Positions 1 to 8,388 of a stretch of DNA of 64,000 bases are shown piece by piece. Made by a program: the position numbers and the translations under genes. Every line of letters starts with the position of its first letter. Position 1 is the first letter of the stretch. The stretch lies in the NCBI RefSeq assembly GCF_001748245.1, contig NZ_BDFO01000001.1:1287345-1351344 (forward strand), given 5' to 3'. The notes under the pieces are model-generated. The model did not search any database. It was not told the origin of the DNA and saw nothing but the letters and a program-made list of their open reading frames with translations. The DNA is from Oligoflexus tunisiensis (GTDB lineage: Bacteria > Bdellovibrionota_B > Oligoflexia > Oligoflexales > Oligoflexaceae).

Positions 1-4
1 AGCC

Positions 5-247
5 TTATTTATGCAGATCGCAGTATTTCGAACAGACATGCGACGGAGCCTCCCTGGGCTGGCTCCTTGGTTTTTCCACCGGAGCCGGATGCGCACCGGC
101 CACCTGACCAAAGACCCGGCTTAAACACTTACGGATCTGGCAGGGACCGGCACAGGCCGGACCCTGGGTCGGCTGGGGATCCTGCATGCTGGCTTGAACG
201 GTAAATTGTTTTTCGCAGTGCTGGCATTGGTAGTCATAGATGGGCAT
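5..247 (-). CDS. FmdB-family zinc ribbon protein
   Basis: An 80-residue protein beginning MPIYDYQCQHCEKQF, which is the typical opening of the FmdB/CxxC regulatory zinc-ribbon family. The first CxxC knuckle is at residues 8-11. The second metal-binding half is less regular (cysteines in ACAGPC and further cysteines near the C-terminus), so the knuckle may be atypical. The tail is rich in Pro and Arg and ends in CSKYCDLHK, an extra cysteine pair. A good ribosome site (AAGGAG, 6 nt from ATG) supports the start. The family is widespread, and its molecular role is poorly defined (proposed regulator or metal-binding accessory). No operon partner is visible. Confidence 0.8.
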   Translation of the reverse strand: MPIYDYQCQHCEKQFTVQASMQDPQPTQGPACAGPCQIRKCLSRVFGQVAGAHPAPVEKPRSQPREAPSHVCSKYCDLHK

Positions 248-311
248 CGCGAACTCCTTCGTGGCAAGCCTCCTTTCAGGTTACCATCGACGGCGTGCCA
301 GTCCAATGTTC

Positions 312-791
312 TCACTTCGGTTTGGGAGCCTGGATCATCTTCACCACCGTGGACGCGAGTTCATTCGGTACCGGAATGGTCAGATGATATTGGGCGATTT
401 TCCAGACTTTGCCGTCCTTGACCAAAACACCTGTGCCACGGCAGGTTCCGTATTTGGCATTCTCAAGGATTTCATCAAACCAGGCGACCCCATGATCAGG
501 GGAAAAATTGATGTGACGCGTTTTCGGTTGATAGGTCCAGCCCCGGCCTTTATCAAAATGCGGTTTCACATAATCCTTGAAGGCTTTCACATCCCAGCGT
601 TCGCTGGCATCGGTGCCGATAAAGACAGCATCAGCTGTCATCAGGCCGAAGTATTTCGTGAAGTCATGAGCGGACGCCGCCTTATGAAATTGATCGAGTA
701 CAGAGGCCACCGCCTCCTCCTTGGATTCCGCCATGGAATGGCCTCCTGTCATCAGAAAACTCAGTGTCAAAAGCCAGCGAAGCATACGCAT
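312..791 (-). CDS. Secreted SnoaL-like / NTF2-fold protein
   Basis: A 159-residue protein. The start at 791 is preferred over an upstream in-frame ATG at 845 because AGGAGA lies 5 nt before it and it exposes a clean signal peptide (MRMLRWLLTLSFLMTGGHSMA). The mature part matches the SnoaL-like/DUF4440 pattern: an N-terminal helix (EEAVASVLDQFHKAASAHDF), then YFGLMTADAVFIGTDASERW and a C-terminal sheet ending in a TVVKMIQ segment. Members of this fold act as small-molecule-binding or isomerase-like domains, and the substrate cannot be read from sequence. It is probably periplasmic and appears to be monocistronic. Confidence 0.72.
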   Translation of the reverse strand: MRMLRWLLTLSFLMTGGHSMAESKEEAVASVLDQFHKAASAHDFTKYFGLMTADAVFIGTDASERWDVKAFKDYVKPHFDKGRGWTYQPKTRHINFSPDHGVAWFDEILENAKYGTCRGTGVLVKDGKVWKIAQYHLTIPVPNELASTVVKMIQAPKPK

Positions 792-1009
792 GAGTCTCTC
801 CTGCCTTGCGTTATGTGAGGTCACTCTCCTGCAGCAGAGGGTCATCCGTCTGCAGTCGAAGCCTCAAAAATACTCCCTTCGAGTAAGAAAGCGTAACGTT
901 GGCATTCTTCCGCGGGAATGCGATCCCCGCAATAGGCCGTAAGGACTGATCTTTACTTATGGGCTCAAGTTTCCACTGGGGTCTACCGTAAAGTTCTTAA
1001 CACGGTACC

Positions 1010-1037
1010 TTGTAATGCATCGTAGCGTGTGTTACAA
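1010..1037. promoter_or_regulatory. Candidate operator upstream of the padR-like gene
   Basis: TTGTAA at 1010-1015 and TTACAA at 1032-1037 form a 6-bp inverted repeat with a 16-bp spacer, about 50-80 bp before the PadR start. PadR regulators commonly bind dyads in their own promoters, so autoregulation is plausible. The arms are short and could be chance. The rest of the 297-bp gap (792-1088) shows no convincing gene. Confidence 0.25.
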
Positions 1038-1088
1038 AATACCTGTCCCTGCACATGAGGGCTGGTTTTTCGGTATAAGGAACGCAAC

Positions 1089-1418
1089 ATGCGAACTCAA
1101 TTGAAAAAAGGTAGTCTTGAGCTCTGCGTTCTCGCCGTTTTGTCTCAGGCTGATCGCTATGGCTATGAGCTGGTGGAAAAGATATCACGCCATATAGACA
1201 TATCAGAGGGTACCATTTATCCCCTTCTGCGACGCTGCCTGAACGATGGATGGTTTGAGACGTATCTTCAGGAATCGGACCAGGGTCCACCGCGCAAGTA
1301 CTATCGCATTACGGATAAGGGTCGCGAGGTGTATCTGGAAATGCGGACCGAATGGGATGAGTTCGCGGCGGCCATGCAAAATCTTCTGCAAGAGGTGGAC
1401 AGTCATGCAAGAGCATAA
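1089..1418 (+). CDS. PadR-family transcriptional regulator
   Basis: A 109-residue winged-helix regulator. It opens MRTQLKKGSLELCVLAVL, the PadR signature, followed by YGYELVEKIS and the wing segment GTIYPLLRRC and GPPRKYYRITDKGREVYLEM. It lacks the longer C-terminal domain of classical PadR, as is usual for the PadR-s2 subgroup that dimerises through one C-terminal helix. AAGGAA precedes the ATG. Its 3' end overlaps the next gene by 14 bp, so the two are very probably co-translated. In other bacteria such short PadRs control a following HAAS-domain membrane protein and DUF4097 protein, as seen here. Confidence 0.9.
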   Translation: MRTQLKKGSLELCVLAVLSQADRYGYELVEKISRHIDISEGTIYPLLRRCLNDGWFETYLQESDQGPPRKYYRITDKGREVYLEMRTEWDEFAAAMQNLLQEVDSHARA

Positions 1419-1998
1419 CTTCATTAAGGAACTTGAAAGGGCCCTCCGTCCTTTGCCTGCGACCCAGCGCGAGGATGTGCTGGCTGATTACCGCGCGCAT
1501 ATATTTGAAGCCCGCGAACGCGGCAAGTCGGACGAGGAAATCGCGGCCGCTCTGGGCGATCCGCGGACGCTGGGACGCACCTTTGTTGCGGATTATCACC
1601 TGACCCGCATCACCAATCCGATTGAGGGTCAGAAGTTTACCACAAGTCTTTATCATATGGCGCGAGCGTCTCTGGTGGTGCTGTCGATCCTGGCTTTTAA
1701 CTTCTTCTTCATGCTGTGGCCGATTCTGGCGCTGGCCTTCATCCTCGGAATGTCCTGGGTTTTCGCCGGGGTTGCTGTAATCGTCGGCCTGATTTTTGGT
1801 ATCGCGGTTCTGATTGGCAATTTCGCGGCCCCGGTCACGGTCGGGCTCTCAGCCAAACTTGCCTTGAGTTTTTACAGTTTTTCGATTTTCGGTGCATCTC
1901 TCCTGGCCTGTGTCGTGCTCTATCTCTTGAGCCGATGGTTCCTGCTGGGATTGATGAAGTACATCAAATTGAACGCCAAAGTGATTCAACCAGACTAA
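1405..1998 (+). CDS. HAAS-domain (DUF1700-like) membrane protein
   Basis: A 197-residue protein. The start at 1405 (MQEHNFIKELERALRPLP) lies inside the end of the PadR gene and gives the expected N-terminal helical domain. Residues 1-70 show the HAAS/DUF1700 pattern, including DVLADYRAHIFEARERGKSD and IAAALGDPRTLGRTFVADYH. About four hydrophobic segments follow, roughly residues 90-185. HAAS domains are thought to pass membrane or envelope signals in cassettes with PadR-type regulators and DUF4097 proteins. The order here (PadR, HAAS, DUF4097) is that cassette. The signal sensed is unknown. Confidence 0.82.
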   Translation: MQEHNFIKELERALRPLPATQREDVLADYRAHIFEARERGKSDEEIAAALGDPRTLGRTFVADYHLTRITNPIEGQKFTTSLYHMARASLVVLSILAFNFFFMLWPILALAFILGMSWVFAGVAVIVGLIFGIAVLIGNFAAPVTVGLSAKLALSFYSFSIFGASLLACVVLYLLSRWFLLGLMKYIKLNAKVIQPD

Positions 1999-2023
1999 CA
2001 ACGGGACAAGGAAGGAACTTTCC

Positions 2024-3022
2024 ATGGAAAAGCGCATGCAGAATTTCGTGATCGGCCTCGGCATCTTTACTTTGGCCTCTCTTGGCCTCGGCAAATTCTT
2101 TGATTCCCGCTGTGAAACGAGTTGCATCGGCGAGGCCTTCGCCGCCAACGCGGAAGATGGGCTCAAGGGTCTGGAAAAGTTTCATATCTATCTGGATGAC
2201 GACGACAACATCCTGATCGGTAGCGGGGATAAGGAACGCAAGATCAGGTTTAGAAACGGTGATGATGAAGGGAAACTGGGCGGGGACGAAGACAACCCCA
2301 ACCGGAAGAAGGAGCCTTTCACCGAAAAGTTGGCAGGCAAGGATTTAAAAGAGATCGTCATCAAAAGCTATATCACCGATTGGAAGATTGTTGACAGTCC
2401 GGATGATGATATCCGCTTTGTTTTCACAGGCTATCTGCCACCCAAAGAATGGACTCTCACGGAATCGACCGGGAAACTGGAACTGGAGTTGACCAGAAAA
2501 GGTCCTCTGTCCGTGGTAATGCAGTTGCCGAAAAACTTCGCGGGCACCGTACATATGAACAGCATCATGGGTGACATCGAAGCCGAGGCGCTGGCCCAGG
2601 TCTCGACACTGGATTTGACCAATGTGGGTGGTAATTTGAAGTTTAAGGCGGCGCCGTCTCAGCATCTGAACGTCAATAATGTGAATGGTGACGTCAGCTT
2701 CGAGCCGGCCGTTTTGAAAAAGACCCTGGAATTGGACTTCAACAGTGTGTCCGGTGATCTGAATGCCACCATGAACTCTCCCGTGAAAAGCTTCGAAGCC
2801 AAATCCGTGTCGGGAGATGTGAACCTGAAGATCAATAAAGCGGTGGGATTCACCTTTGAAATGGAAGGCGTCAGCGCATCCTATGAAGGACTGCCCAAGA
2901 ACACAATCCATTCAAAAGGCATAGCCAATACAAGCGCCAAAGGATCGTTCGGTCCGGATCCCAAAGGCGAGCTGAGCTTTAACAGTGTCAGCGGGGATTT
3001 CCATCTGGAGCAGGTTGACTAA
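2024..3022 (+). CDS. DUF4097 (toastrack-like) beta-repeat protein
   Basis: A 332-residue protein 25 bp after the HAAS gene, with a purine-rich ribosome site. A hydrophobic N-terminal segment (residues 6-24) is followed by an acidic linker. A regular beta-strand repeat region then has SGD turns: NSIMGDIEAE, NNVNGDVSFE, NSVSGDLNAT, KSVSGDVNLK and a last NSVSGDFHLE at the C-terminus. This repeated N-S-V-S-G-D pattern is typical of the DUF4097 / toastrack beta-solenoid family. The protein is probably membrane-anchored and exposed outside the inner membrane. Together with the two upstream genes it forms an envelope-state sensing unit; the biological signal is not evident. Confidence 0.82.
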   Translation: MEKRMQNFVIGLGIFTLASLGLGKFFDSRCETSCIGEAFAANAEDGLKGLEKFHIYLDDDDNILIGSGDKERKIRFRNGDDEGKLGGDEDNPNRKKEPFTEKLAGKDLKEIVIKSYITDWKIVDSPDDDIRFVFTGYLPPKEWTLTESTGKLELELTRKGPLSVVMQLPKNFAGTVHMNSIMGDIEAEALAQVSTLDLTNVGGNLKFKAAPSQHLNVNNVNGDVSFEPAVLKKTLELDFNSVSGDLNATMNSPVKSFEAKSVSGDVNLKINKAVGFTFEMEGVSASYEGLPKNTIHSKGIANTSAKGSFGPDPKGELSFNSVSGDFHLEQVD

Positions 3023-3085
3023 GGTCCGCCTCTCCCGTTCCAAAAAATAGATCGTCCAAGACTGATCCTCACAAGGAGAAACAGT

Positions 3086-3229
3086 ATGAACTACTTATTG
3101 CTCGGGTTTATCCTTCAGCTCGTGATTTTGTACGGCATGATCCTGTTTTCTGATTATCTGAAGGCCGTGGAAGGGGATGTGCCGGCGCAACGCCGCCGTC
3201 CCGTCAAGGTTCGGGTAAAAAAACCATGA
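3086..3229 (+). CDS. 47-residue single-pass membrane peptide
   Basis: A short gene with a strong ribosome site (AAGGAG, 7 nt before ATG). It encodes 47 residues: a hydrophobic helix (MNYLLLGFILQLVILYGMIL) followed by an acidic patch and a strongly basic tail (RRRPVKVRVKKP). It lies 63 bp downstream of the DUF4097 gene on the same strand, so it may be the last gene of the PadR cassette. No family is recognised. The basic tail would face the cytoplasm if the positive-inside rule holds. Confidence 0.6.
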   Translation: MNYLLLGFILQLVILYGMILFSDYLKAVEGDVPAQRRRPVKVRVKKP

Positions 3230-3246
3230 GACAGACTGAGTTCCGG

Positions 3247-3999
3247 CTAAAGTTCCACTTCGATGGCCAGACTAAGTTCCTGGGAAATCATGCGAAAGCC
3301 TGGCAGTTCGCTGTCACTCACAAAACCAGCTTCATTGGCAAAGGAGCTGATGCCGGTTTCCTTCTCGTGGACGGTGATGCCGCCCAGGCTTTGACTGTAC
3401 CGATACTCAAGGACGATCGCGGTGGTAGGCACGGGATAGAGTTTGCAACCGAGACTCAGATCGCCGTTCCATAGGCGCGGATTATCGATCCACTCGCGTG
3501 TGACACCAAAGCGATCGGCGGTGGCCGTGAGACCCAGAGCCTCCGGCAGAGGGCGGATTTCGACGCGACGCGAGATCAGCTTCAGACGATGCTGGGAAAC
3601 GCCAACACGCAGGAAGGGCATCCAGCGATCCTGAACGTTGGTCAGAACCTGAAGTCCCGCCTTGGGCGCCAGATCTTCAATCTTCTGATCGGGACCAGGA
3701 TAATAATAAGTCTGCGCGATCCCGACATCCATGTAGACATAGGGATAGTAGAGCTCGGTGCCCAGGCTGAGTTCATGGCCCAGACTGTTCAAGACGGTTT
3801 CGTCCCCCGCGCGGGAGCGACTTGTTACTTGCGGCGCGCCGTTCAGATAGGCTCCATTCCATTCGGTCGGAACGGGCGAGCGATTGTGAGACAATCGCGT
3901 CTGGCTTTGAAAGGCGCGATACTGAACCTGAAAGGCCTGCACAGCAGGGCTTACGAGTAGACTGCCCAAACCAAGACACCCTGAAAGTATGTAGCGCAT
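3247..3999 (-). CDS. Putative outer-membrane beta-barrel protein
   Basis: A 250-residue protein. The start at 3999 is chosen because an AGGGAG-type ribosome site lies just upstream and it begins a signal peptide (MRYILSGCLGLGSLLVSPAVQA, cut before FQVQY). The mature part alternates polar and aromatic/hydrophobic residues (YPYVYMDVGIAQTYYYPG, WMPFLRVGVSQHRLKLI, AIVLEYRYSQSLGGI) and ends in LSLAIEVEL, all typical of a barrel. It resembles OmpA/OmpW-like small barrels in architecture only, and no specific family is recognised. It ends 18 bp from the oppositely oriented 47-residue gene. Confidence 0.62.
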   Translation of the reverse strand: MRYILSGCLGLGSLLVSPAVQAFQVQYRAFQSQTRLSHNRSPVPTEWNGAYLNGAPQVTSRSRAGDETVLNSLGHELSLGTELYYPYVYMDVGIAQTYYYPGPDQKIEDLAPKAGLQVLTNVQDRWMPFLRVGVSQHRLKLISRRVEIRPLPEALGLTATADRFGVTREWIDNPRLWNGDLSLGCKLYPVPTTAIVLEYRYSQSLGGITVHEKETGISSFANEAGFVSDSELPGFRMISQELSLAIEVEL

Positions 4000-4077
4000 G
4001 AGAGCTCCCTTCGGCACGCAAGCCAAGGCTGCCATACTTCCTGAACGCCGACAACAGAAAGAAACCGCGATCAAGCG

Positions 4078-6861
4078 TCAGGCCGCCGTGGTGTAAAGGC
4101 TTTTGGGAACGTGTATGTGAAAGGCGAAGGGACAAAATCCATGGTGAGGTGTTCCATTCAGGACGACCTGAATGCTGCCACCAGCCCGGTCCAGATACTG
4201 ACGCACGGCGTCCATGCCGACCCCACGCCCGGAAATCTCCGTCAGTCGATTGCAGGTGGACAGACCATTCTCAAAGATGAGGGCCGCGATGCGCTCCGGT
4301 GTATAGTCGCGACCTCGGAGCAGAATACCTTTCGCATAGCCCTGTTCCTCGAGTTTGGCGAGATTCAAACCCCGGCCATCATCGCGATAAATCATGAGCA
4401 GGGAACCGTCGGCGTTTTCCATAAGGTCGAGATAGAGCGTCCCGGTCGGTCGCTTTTGAGCCTGGATGCGCTCCTCCGCGGTTTCAATGCCATGATCGAG
4501 TGAATTGCGGATGATATGATGGAAGACCTGGTGGAAGAGTTCCAGGGCCTCCTGGCTAATGGAGATGCCGGGGTCGTTGATCTTGATGATCGGCACTTCC
4601 TTACCGAGATCCCGGGCCACCCGTTCCGCACCCGAGAGAATATCCTCCAGCACATCGATGGAGCGGCTGTAGAACACTTCATTGAAGGTCCGCCGCGTAT
4701 CCTCGATGATATGACGGGTCCGTGCATCCATCGCCGAGGTGTCGATCAGGTTCAGGGAATTGACCTTATCCTCGACCACCTTGCGGTTCACCTCGATCAG
4801 GCTTCGATCACGCTTGCGACCGAGCTTGACGTTATTGATCTGCTCATAGAGCTGGATGATGTTGCGCGTTTCCTGCAGGTCACGGAGGAGCTTGTCCTGA
4901 TCCCAGGGTTCGGCGTCCTTGCGCAGGAGGTCGGCATAATGCTGCTCGGTATCATGAAGGATGCCGGTCATCTTATGGAAATAGTAGGTGCGTGCGGTAC
5001 CCTTGATGGTGTGCATATTGATAAAGAGTATTTTGATGACTTCCAGATTTTTCTGCCGGTTTTGCCTGATCAGACGCTCATTCTCATCCAGAAACGCCGA
5101 GGACATGTCCACAAACTTCGCGAATTGATCCGGCGTGGTGTTGACGATTTCACTGATGTACTCCAGTTCCTTCTGTTGACGGACCGACTGCTGCTGAAGC
5201 TGCCGGACTTGAGTGACGTCGCGCATGCTCACGAGGATCTGTTCCGTCCGGCCCGCATCATCGTGCATGGCTTCCCAGTCCAGTTCCAGGATTTTCTCGC
5301 GGTCGGCTGGCAGAAAGCGCAACTCACGGACCAGGTTGTCCTTGTTCGCGAGGAAACTGACCTCGTCTTCGCCCACAGCGGCGACGATGGTGCTGCGAAT
5401 CGAACTTCTTTGATCATTGGTCAGGTCGGTTCTGGCCAGCAGAACATCCTGGAATTTTCTGGCATTCAGGTCCTGTTCCTCGAGTATCTCTTCCAGATGC
5501 CGCGAATAGTCCTCGCCCATCACAATCTCGGCTTTGGGATTCAGCCGCAGGGTGAAAATGCCCTGCTTGATATGATCAAGGATGGCGCGAATTTCCCGGG
5601 TCTTCTGCTGAACCTTATGCTCCAGCCCTTCGTTCAGCGTGCGTATTTCGGTCTCCGCGAGCGCCAGCCGATGGAAGGCATTGGAGAAACGGCGGGAGAG
5701 CAGAATGGACTGAACGAAGAGGAAGATGAAAAGTCCGGTCGCAGAAAGCAGCTCGCCTTTCGCATAGCCGGTGGTGACGATCATGTCATTCACAGCCGAT
5801 GCGTAATAGATCGCCGCAGCCAGAAGGAAAAGGCGTGCATCGTTGATGCGAGCTTTCATCGCCCGGACACAGACCACACAGATATAGAGGAAGAGCAGGG
5901 TATTGCCCAGCTTGTGCAGTTTGGGGGCGAAGGTAAACTGATCCGTGCGGCCGAAGATCACGGTGAGAATGGTTCCGACAGCAATAATCGTCCCAATGTG
6001 GGCATATTTCTTATTAAACTCCCGAGGAAAGACGCTTTGGACAAACCAGGCAAAGGCCAGCCCGCCGCTATACCAGCCGATGAAAAAGATATCCCAAACC
6101 CGCTCCGAACTGATGCCGGGAAAATGCAGGGCGGCGAGACCGGATGCCGCATACTGAAAGATGCCGTTGCCGAGGCACATGGCAGAGAAATAAAGATTGG
6201 ACAGTTCCGTGCGCCGCATCAGGAACAGGCACAGGTGATAGATGGCCATCAGAAAGATGCCACCCAGAAGAAAGTGGGTCTTGTTGGAGGCACGAGATTC
6301 GGAGCGAATCATGTTGGGACGCAGACCGATGTCAAATGCGGCATAACCGGAGCGCGTGATCATGTGATTGGAGACATGCACCACAAGGTTCAGCTCCTTG
6401 AGATCCCGCCCCAGGAAGAGGAGTTCCGTTTGGTAGGTATGGCCTGGCGTTTCACGGTCCAGCCCCGGCGTGCCGGCTTCATGGATGAGCTGCCCATTGA
6501 CGAAAACGCGGCCCGCCATCACCATCGGGTGAGCCCGCATGACCAGCTCATCCGTTAGCGGTGGGAGCAGCACCTTCAGCTGCAGAGTCGCAGCGCCGCT
6601 CCACGGAAGGTTTTCACCATTGAGCTGATAGTTCATCCAGTCCCGAGGACCCTGTTGATAGCTGAAGTCGGCATTCTGTTCGATGGCATCCGGGGGAACG
6701 AATTGATTCCAATAAAAGCGCCACTCACCTTCCAGCCGCACGGATCCCACGCGGTCAAGGTCAACCGCCCGCAAATCCAGGACGCCTTTTTGAGCCTCGG
6801 GCGCTTCGGCCAGAAGACGACCCGGGGTTATCAACAGTGTCAAGAGCAGCAAAAGGCGCAT
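4078..6861 (-). CDS. 7TM-DISM sensor fused to CheA-like Hpt and kinase domains
   Basis: A 927-residue hybrid kinase. After a signal peptide (MRLLLLLTLLITPGRLLA) comes a periplasmic jelly-roll 7TMR-DISMED2-like domain (about 30-180, including LEGEWRFYWNQF and the later VFVNGQLIHEAGTPG). Seven membrane helices follow (about 190-400), then a coiled coil and a PAS-like region. An Hpt domain has the phosphoacceptor H617 in MHTIKGTART. The CheA-type ATPase domain shows the N box (HHIIRNSLDHG), G1 (YRDDGRGLN) and G2 (SGRGVGMDAV). It ends right after the ATPase domain, with no CheW-like P5 domain, so it is not a chemotaxis array kinase. The partner response regulator is not adjacent. The start at 6861 is preferred to one 36 bp upstream because it begins the signal peptide. 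Confidence 0.85.
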   Translation of the reverse strand: MRLLLLLTLLITPGRLLAEAPEAQKGVLDLRAVDLDRVGSVRLEGEWRFYWNQFVPPDAIEQNADFSYQQGPRDWMNYQLNGENLPWSGAATLQLKVLLPPLTDELVMRAHPMVMAGRVFVNGQLIHEAGTPGLDRETPGHTYQTELLFLGRDLKELNLVVHVSNHMITRSGYAAFDIGLRPNMIRSESRASNKTHFLLGGIFLMAIYHLCLFLMRRTELSNLYFSAMCLGNGIFQYAASGLAALHFPGISSERVWDIFFIGWYSGGLAFAWFVQSVFPREFNKKYAHIGTIIAVGTILTVIFGRTDQFTFAPKLHKLGNTLLFLYICVVCVRAMKARINDARLFLLAAAIYYASAVNDMIVTTGYAKGELLSATGLFIFLFVQSILLSRRFSNAFHRLALAETEIRTLNEGLEHKVQQKTREIRAILDHIKQGIFTLRLNPKAEIVMGEDYSRHLEEILEEQDLNARKFQDVLLARTDLTNDQRSSIRSTIVAAVGEDEVSFLANKDNLVRELRFLPADREKILELDWEAMHDDAGRTEQILVSMRDVTQVRQLQQQSVRQQKELEYISEIVNTTPDQFAKFVDMSSAFLDENERLIRQNRQKNLEVIKILFINMHTIKGTARTYYFHKMTGILHDTEQHYADLLRKDAEPWDQDKLLRDLQETRNIIQLYEQINNVKLGRKRDRSLIEVNRKVVEDKVNSLNLIDTSAMDARTRHIIEDTRRTFNEVFYSRSIDVLEDILSGAERVARDLGKEVPIIKINDPGISISQEALELFHQVFHHIIRNSLDHGIETAEERIQAQKRPTGTLYLDLMENADGSLLMIYRDDGRGLNLAKLEEQGYAKGILLRGRDYTPERIAALIFENGLSTCNRLTEISGRGVGMDAVRQYLDRAGGSIQVVLNGTPHHGFCPFAFHIHVPKSLYTTAA

Positions 6862-7052
6862 CAACCACCCACCCCGGTAGGAGGACACTGCATACACGGT
6901 TGACTTGATTCATTCGCGACGCAGGCTTCGCGGAATGTGCGGCCCATGCCTGCCTCCTAAAGGTCGAATTCTGCATTCCTTTCGGCAGAAAACGTGCGAA
7001 GTTATTCCGGTCCATCCTTACTTTTTGCACGGGATGGCCGTGCCTGAGCAGG

Positions 7053-7082
7053 TTGGACAGTTCGCAGGGATTTGGTTATGAT
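7053..7082 (+). promoter_or_regulatory. Candidate sigma-70 promoter of the kinase pair
   Basis: TTGGAC (7053-7058) and TATGAT (7077-7082) are separated by 18 bp. They lie 44 bp before the ATG of the kinase gene, in the divergent gap 6862-7125. The match to the -35 and -10 consensus is good by eye only. Confidence 0.45.
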
Positions 7083-7125
7083 CCCAAAAATTTAGCCTTA
7101 ACGCGGCCTCTTTGAAGGGATCCTC

Positions 7126-8388
7126 ATGAGTGGCAAACAATTAAGCCTGAAATGGCTGGACCTTTTTCTCGCCGAGGATCTGAAGATTCGCCAGAAGAGC
7201 GAGCTCTACCGCGGTCGCGTTCTGGTGGCGACCACACTCTTTTCCCTGCTCCCGGCGCCGCTCCTGCTCCTGCAAGGACAATGGCATTTGGCTCTCGCCC
7301 TGCTGCTCGCTGCCGCTGCTGTTTTGTATCGTCTCAAACAATCAGGTGCATATCGCTATGTAGCGTTTTTTCTGTCGTCCGTTCTACTTATGGCGTTTTT
7401 CCTGGCGGGTCTGGTGCAGAAGACGCCGTATATGGGGGCCTATCATTGGATTCAATGGTCGATCGTCTTTGTCGGTTTCATGGATGGATCGCGGCTGGCT
7501 GCCATCTCCGGTGTGCTGACTCTGCTGGCCTCGCTGATTCTGCTCAGTGTGAACAGCGGCTATGGTCCGCAACTGGGAATCTTTGGGAGTCTGGATGAGC
7601 TTATGTTCCATGTGTTGGCTCCCGCGTTTCTGACCCAAATCGGTGTGACTTTAATTGCTCTCACCTTCTCCTTTCTCAATGAACAGGTTGAGAATGATAT
7701 CGAGAGGCAGCATATTGCCCGAGCGCAAAGCTCCCACAAGGCGGCTATCGGTCAGCTCGTCGGTCAATTGGCTCATGAGGTGAACAATCCGCTGGCTATT
7801 GTTCATGCGGCATCCTTGCAGTTTCGCATCAAGATCCTTAGAAATGAGCTGACGTGGACCGAACGCGAAAGGATACTCCAGGTGATGGACACGGCTTTGC
7901 AACGATTGGCTGTGGTGACGGAAGGACTGAATGCCTTTGCGGGAGGGGAACAACAACTTCCTGTGGAGGCGTCGCCCTTGCAGGAGATCCTGCTCTGGGT
8001 TCGCAATCAAATCGGAAGTTTTGCTCAATCGCGTGGCGTGACGGTGGATTGGAAGGAGAGTCATGAGCGCAGCTTTGTCCTGTGCCGGCCGGAGCAGATT
8101 GCTTTCGTATTGTTCTCGCTTCTGCATGAGGTGATTGAAGCCACCTATCATCAAAATGATAGCCAGGTCCGGGTTCAGATTCAGCGTCAGCCCGGGGGAC
8201 GGGTCGATATTCAGATCAGTGATCGTTCTCCATGGAATGGGCAGCGGACCCGTGGTCTGGCCTTGAATGCCTGTCGCAAGCTGGTCCAGGAGCACGGGGG
8301 ATCCTTGAACTTTCAAAGGCTGCAGGGGGAAAATATCTTTCGCCTGACATTGCCGCTGTCCCTGCCTTGGATGGGAATGAAGAGCTGA
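7126..8388 (+). CDS. Membrane histidine kinase with degenerate ATPase motifs
   Basis: A 420-residue protein with about six hydrophobic segments in residues 30-185. A HisKA-type helix follows with H217 in GQLAHEVNNPLAIVHAAS, a textbook H box. The ATP-binding domain is weakly conserved: the N box reads LFSLLHEVIEATY instead of the usual Asn-containing motif, G1 is replaced by ISDRSPWNGQ, and G2 is GLALNACRKLVQEHGGSL. It is therefore either a divergent kinase or one that depends on its partner. Its stop codon overlaps the start of the next gene by one base (TGATG), so the two products should be made in fixed proportion. Confidence 0.78.
   Translation: MSGKQLSLKWLDLFLAEDLKIRQKSELYRGRVLVATTLFSLLPAPLLLLQGQWHLALALLLAAAAVLYRLKQSGAYRYVAFFLSSVLLMAFFLAGLVQKTPYMGAYHWIQWSIVFVGFMDGSRLAAISGVLTLLASLILLSVNSGYGPQLGIFGSLDELMFHVLAPAFLTQIGVTLIALTFSFLNEQVENDIERQHIARAQSSHKAAIGQLVGQLAHEVNNPLAIVHAASLQFRIKILRNELTWTERERILQVMDTALQRLAVVTEGLNAFAGGEQQLPVEASPLQEILLWVRNQIGSFAQSRGVTVDWKESHERSFVLCRPEQIAFVLFSLLHEVIEATYHQNDSQVRVQIQRQPGGRVDIQISDRSPWNGQRTRGLALNACRKLVQEHGGSLNFQRLQGENIFRLTLPLSLPWMGMKS

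Noticed and set aside
4516..6558. A 680-codon open frame on the plus strand opposite the CheA-like kinase
   Set aside because: It is antisense to a clear kinase with all domain motifs, has no ribosome site or family pattern, and reflects codon bias of the real gene.
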